A stretch of 64,000 bases of DNA from Lactarius indigo (Eukaryota > Basidiomycota > Agaricomycetes > Russulales > Russulaceae), in NCBI GenBank assembly GCA_025766275.1, contig JAFKAC010000062.1, positions 1 through 64,000 of the forward strand, written 5' to 3'. This document shows positions 10,316 to 20,865 of this stretch, one piece after another. The translations under genes and the position numbers were made by a program. The notes below the pieces were generated by a model that was given only the letters and a program-made list of their open reading frames with translations, did not search any database and was not told the origin of the DNA. Within the stretch, counting starts at the first letter, position 1; the number at the start of each line of letters is the position of its first letter.

Positions 10316-13300
10316 ATGGCACCCAAAGGTATAAAGGCATCCAAAGTCTTCCAGAGAAAGTCTAAGGCCAAGATAATCGACTGGGTGACTCGGGAGGGCT
10401 CTCGAGGAACTAGAAGCGTCCCAGTTGAAGTGATCACCTCAACAGATTTGCCGGTACCGAGGAGAGGTGCTGGTGGAAGAGAGATAGACAATCATGAGGC
10501 AACTTTGCATGAAACTGATCCTCCAGCTATGGATATCGACGACACATTCTGGATAGAGGAGCCAGAACAGAAAAGAGTGAGTTCACTCACACGTCTGTCC
10601 TTGACAGTAATTGACATGTCTCAGTCCCAACGTACCTATATGGAGGAGTTTATTCCTAGGATTGGCCCTTACCTGCGCTGCCTCCTCGATTCTGAGGGCG
10701 TCCCTGCTATGACAACGTGTCAGAGCTGCATGTCTGCTCCATTTGAGTGGAGGTGCACTGAATGCTTTCCTACTCTGGTGCTCTGCAAGGAGTGTTGCCG
10801 AAAGTCCCACCAGCGGCTCCCTTTCCACAGGGTCCAGAGATGGACAGGAAAATACTTTATTTCATCTTGGATGCGGGAGGTTGGGGTAAGCTTGCGTCTT
10901 GGACACTCTGGAGATTTATGCCCCAATCAATTGAATCAAAGCGTGCGTTGCGAATCCTTTTATATTTTAAATCACATCCCAATCGATACAGTCACAGATG
11001 GACTGCGACGATGAAGACCGCCAGGTCGGCAGCCAAAATGAATATGACACAGCTGCTGACTTTGGCTTCGGCACAGCTGCCGACCTTGGTTTCAACAACT
11101 CAAAACCTGGTCGTCGTGACAAAGACGGAAACCCAATCATTACTGTTATTGATAGGTCTGGTGTTCATGATATTGGTGTCAGCTGGTGCTGCTGCCCTGA
11201 AGCTCCCGAGCACGACATGCAGTTGATGACGGCAGGGCTCTTTCCAGCTACATTTCGCAACCCAAGGACAGCATTTACCTTCCGGGTGCTAGAAGACTTC
11301 CATTTGGATAATCTTGAATGCAAGACAACTCCGAGCCAGTTTTTCAGTCGCCTAAGGAGACTCACAAATGATGAGTTTCCGAATACAGTGCCGGTAGGAG
11401 GATTTACAAGCCTATCTGCCGACGGTAAACTAAGTGGAATACTTAGGACCGATATCGGGAGCTTCTGAGGGCCTGCCGACAGTGGAGAGTGCTCATTTCC
11501 CGAAAGCGATTTGGTTTTGGGTATGGAGGGGATGAAGAACAGAAGTCAGGATCGATGGCTATATTTTGTGCTTTGTGTGCACAACCCGGGATCAACCTCC
11601 CTGAAGATTGGAGAGAGTATGAAAATAGGTGCGTTAATAGACATCAGTACCTGGCAGCTGCCGACATATATCACTTTAGCGACGTCCTTTTTATGCGAGG
11701 TTTCATGATGGATGGCAACTTCCAGGCAGAGCACATGAAGATGAGAAATCCAGAGAATGATATTCCACTTTCCGAAGGCACAGGGTTCATGGTCAGCCGA
11801 GAACCATACGAATCGCATCTGAAATCGGCAGTTGAGAGGCGGCAGGTCGGTACTACATCTTGTATTTCGGCAGAGGAAAGCTCACACTCAAGCAGAGGTC
11901 GACATGCCATGATCACCGTGCAGTAAATAATGTAAACAAGCATAGCTCACACCTTGAATCAACTGGAATCGGCGCCACAGCCTGTATTCATGGGGCCTTT
12001 GTCCCTGATTCTGTTGTTGACTTTCAAAAGGGAGAAGCGTGAGTTTTCATATTTATCAATATATGCTAGGTGAAAACCAACCTCCAAAAGCCAGAAGAAC
12101 ATGGACTACTCCATTTTCAAGGCCCTTAACTTTAATATGGAGGGAATAGAGGCCGCCCTCATCTGCTACGATGTTATGTGTCAATGGAGTGTTCATATGG
12201 CGGAGAGGGTTGTCGGCAGCAACTATCTTGAACTTCCCGATAACCTGGAGCTTAGGTTGGGCATCGGCCTTTTTCACATACACGGACACCAAGATACCTG
12301 CTTAGCTAGGTACTCACCCAGCTTTATCAAAGGTGGACGACAAATCGATGGCGAGACCATTGAAACACTTTGGGCTCCGCTCAATGAGATCACTAGAAGC
12401 ACAAGGGGGATGTCAACATCACACCGTAGGGAGGTCATAGACGACCACATGAACGACTCCAATTGGAAAAAACTTATCGACCTAGGCAAGTTCTTTCCTA
12501 TGGATGCCACACCGGTGCTCACTCTGGTTGTGTAGTCAATGCCGTGTCTAGACGCTACCGAAAGGCACTTTCGGCAGCTATGCTGAGCACGGCAGCATTT
12601 GAGTCCATAAGTGCATCGGCAAGTCCAGAACGTATTAAGGCTTGGGGTGCCGAAGAGGAGCACGCACAAAGGGAGCGAGGTCGTGATGTAAAAGTGATGG
12701 ACATCTATGACATCAAGATGAAACGATGTGGGTCTGGTTGCTCCGTGATTGTTTTTGCCTAACATGAGGATTCAGTCCCATCGCGTGCAGAAATACTTCT
12801 TGATTTGACAGAGAAGGAGATAGAGGGCTCTGGCCATAAGGGGCATGCTACGTGGCTCAGTAGCGGGTTGAAGATTCAGGAGACGCAGTATGATTTTCGG
12901 CAGCTTTCTGAGGGAGACTTCTGATCATGGTTTCACAAAAAATGTAGGTTATCCCTTCAAGCACTGGAAAGGAAGATTGGGTCCCATCCAACACCAGATC
13001 AACAAAGGGATATTGCCTTGAAGCATGCTCGGCTTCAAGAAAGAGTTGACACGTTCCAAAAGCAGGCGGCTAACATTCTCCGGGCTTCCCCTGACAGTGG
13101 AGGTGACTCCTGGGATAACACCCCTTTAAGAGAAAGATATATCGGCATCGAATTTGATGGCATTGGTGAAGGAGAAGACGATGACGAGTGTGCATCATCT
13201 GCCGAAGAACATGATCAATTGCAAGTATCAGGAAATAACTCCACTGACGGCAGTATTGATGCAGAGTATATCCCATTGCATCTCCCCTCACATCTCGGAT

Positions 13301-14085
13301 ATGACTGGTGTGACAAAAATGGTGCCGAAGACCTGGCGAAGGCGGAACTTCACCTAAGGGAGGGCCAACTCAATGACTCTCTGCATCATATTCGCATTGC
13401 CCTGGGACACAAATCCTATCTGTTCAGACATGACGTTCGTCCAGCACGTACACAGAGACTCAAAACGCGTGCTTGGACAGAGGTGCATGCTGCCGAGTCA
13501 ACTGTTCAACATCATGCTCGGGTGTATACTTGTGCACGGCAAGCAATAGTAGACCTTGGCGCCGGCAGCTCTCTCCTTGACAGGTACAAAGTCTTGAGGC
13601 GCCAGGACTTGAGTGTCAAGACAAGCGTAATTGCACCCCATGTACGTGGACAACGGAACAAATCATTGCCTTGGTTTTGGACAATGGATGTTCGGAGAGA
13701 TGCCGACGTTGGGGAATGGATGGAAGATTGTACGGGCTACTCTGTTCATACATGCTTAAGAAATCTAACACTCCACACAGTCTACCGGGTCCATTGGCTT
13801 CGAGCAAAAGCTCAAAAAATGCGGTGGATTGAAGAGCTTCAGTGTCTCCAAGTCGAGATGGACTCTGCCATTAGGTTCTTCAGGCATCAAGAGAAATTTT
13901 GGCAAGCAAAGAAGGAGCTCATTGAGCCCCAGTCACAGCCGGGGCATGCTGTGTGGGCAGCAAGACAAAGCGCTATGTGGAGTTCAATGGCTGTCCAGGC
14001 GGGGTCCAAGTTTACTGCTTTGCTTAAGAGTGACCCACCTCCTGAGTTTGCCAAGGTCCTACTACAGCCAAAAACGAGTAGATAA
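10316..14085 (+). CDS. KDZ-family transposase with N-terminal CxC2-type cysteine cluster
   Basis: This is the predicted transposase of a KDZ element, acting on DNA in the nucleus. A CxC2-like zinc cluster lies at about 10710-10935 (CQSCMSAP, CTECFP, CKECC, SHQRLPFHRV, LRLGHSGDLCPN). The KDZ core follows: GVHDIGVSWCCCPEA, LFPATFRNPRTAFTF, DRYRELLRACRQWR, AIFCALCAQPGINLPEDW, the acidic FMMDGNFQAEH, TGIGATACIHGAFVP, DFQKGE, CYDVMCQW, GLFHIHGHQDTC, and GETIETLW. The C-terminus is helical. Introns are visible at about 10942, 11402, 11633, 12041 and 12486 (the last a GC-AG intron), with frames rejoining. No disabling change was found, so it may be functional. Start: first ATG (MAPKGIKASK) before the zinc cluster. 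Confidence 0.88.
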
Positions 14086-14570
14086 AATTATTCAAATACA
14101 TACAGTAATCTCAACTAGTCGTCGGTAGTCATTGGGGGCTAAAATATCGGCAGCATCCAATGGCAAGTTGGGCTTGTTTCTATCTACTAAGGGAAGCCAT
14201 GTGGACAGTGGAATCGCTGCCGATGACGTTGTATTGGCCAATAGCTGGCAGGGAACTGGCAAACAACATCCTCACATGGGCCCACAGAACCCATCGTGTT
14301 GACCCAAAGTTGTTGGGAGAGCTGCCGAGTGTAGGCCGATGGGTTAAGCTGCCGAGCCAACACCTCATATGGGCCTATAGTCTCTGTCTATGGCCACCCA
14401 TTGGCCTATAGAACCCATTGCGCTGGTCTAAAGTTGTCGGGAGAGCTGCCGAGCATGGTCCCAGGATCACGTGTATGATTTGGTGGCGTAACCCTACCTT
14501 AGATTATTAGGACTCATAGGCAGCTTCCAAAGGCAATATCACACTCCATTCACGTCACACACTACATACT
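14086..14570. other. Heptamer-rich intergenic stretch
   Basis: No gene is seen here. The stretch holds several TGCCGA copies within GAGAGCTGCCGAG blocks and two diverged repeats of a GGGCCCA/GGCCTATAG plus AAAGTTGT(T/C)GGGAGAG block. It separates the transposase from the next companion gene and may carry that gene's promoter. Confidence 0.5.
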
Positions 14571-15262
14571 ATGTCAGCTGAAACAGGCACCTCTATATTA
14601 GATGCTGTGCTCACCTGCATCGGCGAGAGAATATCCTCTATCTTGCTCAACTCTGCCGATAAAGATGAAAAGTATATCGCCAGCTTACACAATGAAGTGG
14701 CAAGCATTAATTTTCCATCCAAAACAAGTGGAACACATTCTGATTAGAATTTGGATTTAGCTTGCTGCCGTATGGGTCACTGGCCTTTTATCGTCTAGCG
14801 GCAGCCCCCCTCATGTGCCAGAGGCAGTCAGGATTGCCTTTCACCATTTTTCGGACATCAGGAACCCAGCATCCTATGCAGCACATGATGCAGACCAGAG
14901 GCTGAAATGCAAGATTGAGGCATTAGCCATTCCACGATTTAAACTTACGGAGTGGTGGAAAATTGGAGAAGGGGTGACGATGAAAGAACCATTTGATGTC
15001 CGCGATGAGTTAGTAGCAGAGTTGTTGCGTGCTCTAGAGATGGTATGCACCCTGCTTCATTTACAAGTCCTCAAAGTAACTGGAACTGCAGCAGGAAGCT
15101 GGCTCAAGTCTTCGCACTAGGGTAACAGAAAGGTTCAAACAAGCTCGGCAGCTGTCCAAGAATATCGAGAGCTGCCGCGATTCCATTTATCGCATGTTCG
15201 ATGATACTTATCGCAGTTTTGAGGCAGAGGCTAACCGTTTGGAGAATGAAAACTCTGGTTGA
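14571..15262 (+). CDS. Hypothetical protein, KDZ companion gene 2
   Basis: I do not recognise this family. ATG 14571 opens an exon (MSAETGTSILDAVLTCIGER). A middle exon carries VRIAFHHFSDIRNPASYAA and ends at ATG 15041 before GTATGC. After a TGCAG acceptor near 15089 the frame continues as QEAGSSLRTRVTERFKQARQ to a TGA at 15262. The last join is clean; the first is not resolved. The C-terminal half is charged and helical, consistent with a coiled coil. It lies downstream of the transposase on the same strand. Confidence 0.45.
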
Positions 15263-15296
15263 CGATTACTGTAGTTCTACACATCACAGAATACGA

Positions 15297-15809
15297 TTAC
15301 AGCTGCCGATCCTCCCCAATGAAGGCATCTGCCATAACCATCTCATTGTCCAAATCACGCAGAAGTTCCTCCAATAGTTCGATCTTCTCTGATTGCTTAT
15401 CTTTCAGGAGGTTAGCTCGATCTCTGGCAATTGAAAGCCATCGTGGAGAGACACCCTTTGGAGGATCCTGGATTGTTTTAGCTGATGTCAATCAGATGAC
15501 ACTTGAGTTACCTTGTCAATGAGCTTTCCAATCACAGGTTGTAAGAGTGTCACACTTTTCGGGACCTCGCTGAAACCTTCGGCATCTGCTGTTGGGCCGG
15601 AGGGTCCCACCATTCCTTGCTGGTGTTGACCCACATCAGACTCCATTCCATTGAGGAGTTTGACCCCATTCCAGAATGCAGATCGCATCTATAGGCATCG
15701 GCTCAGCGTTCTAGTAAAGCATTAGTTTTGATACACACACCGCCTCCTTGAAGCTGTTCTCCTCTGACTCATAGACACCTTGTTTCATCTCTGAGGACTT
15801 CCCCTGCAT
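15297..15809 (-). CDS. Hypothetical coiled-coil protein, KDZ companion gene 3
   Basis: I do not recognise this family. Three minus-strand exons join in frame: ATG at 15809 to 15741 (MQGKSSEMKQGVYES...), 15688-15512 (MRSAFWNGVKLLNGMESD...), and 15467-15297 (DPPKGVSPRWLSIARDRANL...), for about 139 residues. The introns have GTGTGT...TATAG and GTAACT...CCAG borders. The last exon is dense in Glu/Lys/Leu heptads and probably forms a coiled coil. The gene is convergent with companion gene 2, with about 35 bp between stop codons. Confidence 0.5.
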
Positions 15810-15965
15810 GGTTGATAGATTGTTGATCGGATATCAGTAGATGTCCCTCACAGTATGACGTCATAAGCGCTTATGTACACATGCGGATCTATGAATCTGA
15901 AACAAGTTACATGGGGTGGCAACAATCTATATCCCCTTCTGATTAGTTGGAATGGGCCAAAAGCG

Positions 15966-16075
15966 AGAGAACTGCTGGGTTAGACATGAGAGCTGCCGGG
16001 TTAGACATGAGAGCTGCCGGGATAGACACATGAGCTGCCGAGCTGGATACAAGAGCTGCCGGGCTAGACACTGGC
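15966..16075 (+). repeat. 21-bp tandem repeat with CTGCCG core
   Basis: About five units resembling GAGCTGCCGGGTTAGACATGA, with unit length drifting by one or two bases. They share the CTGCCG core with the 9-bp repeat near 10175 and the large minisatellite at 18150-20620. They lie upstream of companion genes 3 and 4. Confidence 0.75.
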
Positions 16076-16472
16076 ATAGGCCAGCCATATGTTTGTGTTT
16101 TGACTGCCGGCTGAACAAATTAAGCCCACGCAAGCAGCACGCATAACACCCAATAATCTTCCCTGAAACATCTTCTGAAACGTGCCTGTGTGGGTCAATG
16201 GAATCTATGTGTGAGCTCCCAACAAACTTGCGGCAGCCCCAACAATATGCCGGCAAGTGAAGCGCTTGCCTGGCCCATATAGTACACCCACACACACTGC
16301 CGATGAAACTAGATTCCCCTAATAGGATGTTTCACAATATATCTATCTGCATAGTTGATAATTATGGATGGACATACCCAGGCCACGCTCCTACTGTTTC
16401 CTCCTATATATACTCCCGACACCTCTTGCCTTCGATCCATAAGACCATTGACACCACCCTTCCTCTGTGACC

Positions 16473-18137
16473 ATGTCAACTTCCAATCTCAGTCTAACCC
16501 AGGACGAACAAACTCTTCACCACTATGCAGCTATGCTCGAGAAGGAACTAGAAGCCTATCATGCATGCATACCTAGAGATGAAAAGGTGTGGAGGAAGAA
16601 ATTCAGAACGCACTTGGTATTCTAGTCTTCCTACAATCCACTTCTATAAGCTGAGCTGAGGTCTATACAGAAGACTTCAGTGGACTATTATTTCGGTGCC
16701 AATAGAAGAGGCTCTGTACCTCCCCGCATTCACCCACTGTTGTTAAGCCTCATGGAAGTGATCAGAGAGGGTGGAACCTCCGTGAAAATAAGTTCAGTCT
16801 CAGTGAAGGATCCAAGGATTTTGATGAGCAACTATTATACTTCACCAACGGATCTCCCACCACTGAATATACATTTACCAGGCCAAAATGGTGTGGATCC
16901 TCTCTCTGACATTCATGTCTGTCGACTGACATCGGCAGCTTCTTGTCAAGAATGCATGGACAGTTTGGCATCAGTAGGCGGCATGATGATAAATATGCCA
17001 TCGGCAGCTTCCAGTCCAGCTCCTATAGCACCTGGGCATCAAGAAAATCCAGCAGGTGGAAACATAATGACTACCTCAGTGGCAGCTTCTGGTCTAGAAC
17101 CTATGGCATCTGAACCTCAAGAGCCCTCGGCAGAGATAGGCAATCCAAGAGCCCCTATTCCCAGGAGGAAGAAGGATTCGTATGCGTCTGGTAGTGGTGT
17201 TCGCAGTGAGTCCTGAATTTTGTCATGCAGATGTGTTGAGGAATAAAATTGCCAAAGAAATTGTTACCAGATCGGCAGCAAAAAGGAGTGCTGCCGATGA
17301 CACTGGTGAAGCAGCTATCAGCACTACATACAAGACTAGGAGGCGTGCAGGAGTTAATAATCCGAGTGCAGCTAGGCCAAATATCAAGGGTAAGGGAGAA
17401 CAGGATAAGAGGACAAGCTCAAGAAAGGGCAAGCCTCTACACCCAGAAGAGGACCCTGACAACTGGGAGGATGAAGCTCAACCTCTCAATAAACCAATGG
17501 GGGGAACCAATGAGGAGGCGTCACCAGGTGCATTAGGTCTAGCTTCCATTGGTTCTATGCTCATCACATTTACCGGCAGCTAAAGAAATTGTTACCAGAT
17601 CGGCAGCAAAAAGGAGTGTTGCCGATGGTATTGGTGAAGCAGCTATCAGCACTACATACAAGACTAGGAGGCATGCAGGAAATAATAATCCAAATGCAGC
17701 TAGGCCAAATATCAAAGGTAAGCGGAAACAGGATATGAAGACAAGCTCAAGGAAGGGCAAGCCTCTACACCCAGAAGAGGACCTTGACAACAACCGGGAG
17801 GTCGAAGCTCAACCTCTCAATAAACCAATGGAGGGAACCAATGAGGAGGCATCGCCAGGTGCATTGGGTCTAGTTTCCATTGGTTCTATGCTCACCACAT
17901 CGATCGGCAGCTGAAGGCGAAGATAACAATAATATAGTTAAACAGCTCGAACGGGAGGTCCAGAGTCTAAAGGTCAGATGTGACTGGCAAGAGAAAACAA
18001 TTAAGGATCTGAAATCCAGATGCGATAGCCATGAGAAGGTCCTTGAGTCACTTCGGCAGCAAATTGTGGGTCTCCATGAGAGAGGGAAGAGCCTGAATAC
18101 TACATATTTTGGGGAGAACTATGATCTCATGCCATAG
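16473..18137 (+). CDS. Hypothetical protein, KDZ companion gene 4, with internal duplication
   Basis: I do not recognise this family. A TATATATA-like box lies at about 16403. ATG 16473 starts exon 1 (MSTSNLSLTQDEQTLHHYAA), which ends at 16616. A 54 bp intron joins in frame to 16671 (KTSVDYYFGANRRGSVPP...). A low-complexity, probably nuclear region follows, with KRS, KTRRR and SSRKGK basic patches, and the last stretch is a coiled coil (IVKQLEREVQSLKVRC) ending at 18137. A 328 bp tandem duplication (17254-17909) changes frame because 328 is not a multiple of three, so exon structure there is uncertain and the copy may be damaged. Confidence 0.45.
17254..17909 (+). repeat. Tandem duplication, 2 x 328 bp
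   Basis: The unit starting AAAGAAATTGTTACCAGATC at 17254 recurs at 17582 with scattered substitutions. Both carry the basic peptide TRSAAKRS. The junction creates a stop just after the heptamer CGGCAGC. Divergence of several percent shows that it is not very recent. Confidence 0.85.
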
Positions 18138-18149
18138 CTACACTCCTCA

Positions 18150-20620
18150 TACCAATATAGGCTCATCAGCAGGATGAATGCATGGGTATTGCAGGTCAAT
18201 ACATGCTTGTCAGAAGAGTACAGATATGAACACTGTGAGCCAACTTCATTGGAAGAAGAAACTGCAGGCCAATACAAGCACATCGGCAGGACGCACACAT
18301 CGGCAGAATGGGCCAGTACAAGCTCATCGGTAGGATACATACCTTGACACCATGGGCCAATACAAGCTATTCGGCAGAATACACACGCTTCTACCGTGGG
18401 TCAATACAAGCTCGTCGGCAGCATGTACACTTTGGCGCCATGGGCCAATATAAGCCATTCAGGAGAATAGACACACAAACTCCATGGGGCAATACAAGCT
18501 CATCAGCAGAATATGTATATAAGTACAGCAGGCCAATACAAGCTCATCGACAGAATACACACATCGGTGGCATGGGCCAATACAAGCTGTTCGGCAGAAT
18601 TCACCCATGGGAAGAATAGGCCAATACAAGCTTGTCAGTAGAATACATACATAGGCACCATGGGCCACTACAAACCCATCGGCAGCATGTACACATTGGC
18701 AGCATGGGCCAATACAAGCTGTTCGGCAGAATTCACCTTTGGGAAGAATGGGCCAATACAAGCACTTCGGCAGAATACATACATGAGTACAGCGGGCCAA
18801 TACAAGTTCATCGACAGAATACACACATCAGCGCCATGGGCCAATACAAGCTATTCGGCAGAATTCACCCATGGGAAGAATGGGCCAATACAAACTCATC
18901 GGCAGCATGTACACATTGGCAGTGTGGGCCAATACAAGCTGTTCGGCAGAATTCACCTATGAGCAGAATGAGCCAATACAAGCTCTTCGGCAGAATACAT
19001 ACATGGGTACAGCGGGCCAATACAAGCTCATCGACAGAATACACACATCGGCGCCATGGGCTAATACAAGCTATTCGGCAGAATTCACCCATGGGAAGAA
19101 TGGGCCAATACAAGTTCGTCGGCAGAATACATACATGAGCACCATGGGCTAATACAAACTCATCGGCAGCATGTACACATTGGCAGTGTGGGCCAATACA
19201 AGCTGTTCGGCAGAATTCACCTATGGGCAGAATGGGCCAATACAAGCTCGTCGGCAGAATACACACATGAGTACAGCGGGCCAATACAAGTTCATCGACA
19301 GAATACACACATCGGCGCCATGGGCCAATACAAGCTGTTCGGCAAAATTCACCAATGGGCAGAATGGGCCAATACGAGCTTGTCAGCAGAATACATACAT
19401 GAGCACCATGGGCCACTACAAACCCATCGGCAGCATGTACGCATCGGCAGCGTGGGCCAATACAAGCTATTCGGCAGAATTCACCCATAGGAAGAATGGG
19501 CCAATACAAGCACTTCGGCAGAATACATACATGAGCACCGTGGGCCAATACAAGCCCATCGGCAGCATGTACACATTGGCAGCGTGGGCCAATACAAGCT
19601 ATTCGGCAGAATTCACCCATGGGAAGAATGGGCCAATATGAGCTTATCGGCAGAATACATACATGAGTACCGTGGGCCAATACAAACCCATCGGCAGCAT
19701 GTACACATTGGCAGTGTGGGCCAATACAGGCTGTTCGGCAGAATTCACCAATAGGCAGAATGGGCCAATACGAGCTTATCAGCAGAATACATACCTGAGC
19801 ACCATGGGCCACTACAAACCCATCGGCAGCATGTACGCATCGGCAGCGTGGGCCAATACAAGCACTTCGGCAGAATTCACTCATGGGAAGAATGGGCCAA
19901 TACAAGCACTTCGGCAGAATACATACATGAGCACCGCGGGCCAATACAAGCTATTCGGCAGAATTCACTCATGGGAAGAATGGGCCAATATGAGCTTGTC
20001 GGCAGAATACATACATGAGTACCGTGGGCCAATACAAACCCATCGGCAGCATGTACACATTGGCAGTGTGGGCCAATACAAGCTGTTCGGCAGAATTCAC
20101 CAATGGGGAGAATGGGCCAATACGAGCTTGTCAGCAAAATACATACATGAGCACCATGGGCCAATACAAACCCATCGGCAGCATGTGCACATTGGCAGCG
20201 TGGGCCAATACAAGCTGTTCGGCAGAATTCACCTATGGGCAAAATGGGCCAATACAAGCTCGTCGGCAGAATACATACATGAGCATCGTGGGCCAATACA
20301 AACTCATCGGTAGTATGTACACATCGGCAGTGTGGGCCAATACAAACTGTTCGGTAGAATTCACCTATGGGCAAAATGGGCCAATACAAGCTCGTCGGCA
20401 GAATACATACATGAGCATCGTGGGCCAATACAAACTCATCGGTAGTATGTACACATCGGCAGTGTGGGCCAATACAAACTGTTCGGTAGAATTCACCCAT
20501 GGGCAGAATGGGCCGATACAAGCTGTTCGGCAGAATTCGCTCATGCAAAGAATGGGCCAATGCAAGCTCGTCGGCAGCATGCGCACCTTGGCAGCATGGG
20601 CCGATTACAATCTCATCGGG
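18150..20620 (+). repeat. Minisatellite of 44-bp units in 132-bp trimers
   Basis: About 55 units begin GGGCCAATACAAGC, and most carry TCGGCAG. Three unit types alternate: A (TTCGGCAGAATTCACC), B (TCGGCAGAATACATACATGA) and C (CATCGGCAGCATGTACAC). They give a 132 bp higher-order repeat, clearest from about 18700 to 20500. The first few units (18150-18500) are diverged. Because 132 is divisible by three, frames free of stops open on both strands. These are by-products, not genes. Confidence 0.93.
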
Positions 20621-20865
20621 ACAAATGTCACAGGTGCATTGTGGGCCCATGCAAGTGATTCGTTCGGCAGCTATCCTACCAGCAGTACAGATAATGTGGG
20701 CCCACACGAGACTGTTTGCAGACAAGCCTGATGGGCCCATACGAATATATGCACATTATATCTACAATGGGCCCACATGGGCTTTGCCGACTGACACGGC
20801 ACAATTGCACATGGGCTTTACCGAGTCTATCGCAAGGATTTGCGTCATGGGCTCGATCAGTGCGC
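20621..20865. other. Degenerate edge of the repeat territory
   Basis: The stretch has spaced GGGCCCA(C/T) blocks and one TCGGCAGC but no regular 44 bp period. Similarity to the NLR paralogues begins at about 20865, so this is the junction with NLR gene 1. The first NLR reading frame runs on through it by chance to a stop at 20762. Confidence 0.5.

Larger units (their letters stand above)
8667..20865 (+). mobile_element. KDZ transposon territory (ends not located)
   Basis: About 12 kb contains one KDZ (Kyakuja-Dileera-Zisupton) transposase, four unrecognised companion genes, and arrays of short repeats all carrying a CTGCCGA/TCGGCAG core. No terminal inverted repeat or target duplication could be recognised, so the boundaries are inferred. 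The left side is where heptamer-rich sequence resumes after copy A. The right side is where similarity to NLR genes begins (about 20865). Heptamers left of copy A suggest the true left end is further left or outside the window. The TET/JBP oxygenase genes known to associate with KDZ elements in mushrooms were not seen. Confidence 0.6.

Noticed and set aside
10886..10920. Intron beginning GTAAGC in the transposase zinc-cluster exon
   Set aside because: Reading straight through gives SLRLGHSGDLCPN, which fits the cysteine-cluster family; splicing would remove it.
18865..19944. Long minus-strand open frame (359 codons) and several plus-strand frames in the minisatellite
   Set aside because: They arise because the 132 bp trimer is a multiple of three and lacks stops. 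They encode only repeat translations, on both strands at once.
18150..20620. Possible CRISPR-like array
   Set aside because: Units are directly adjacent with no unique spacers, and the genome is eukaryotic.
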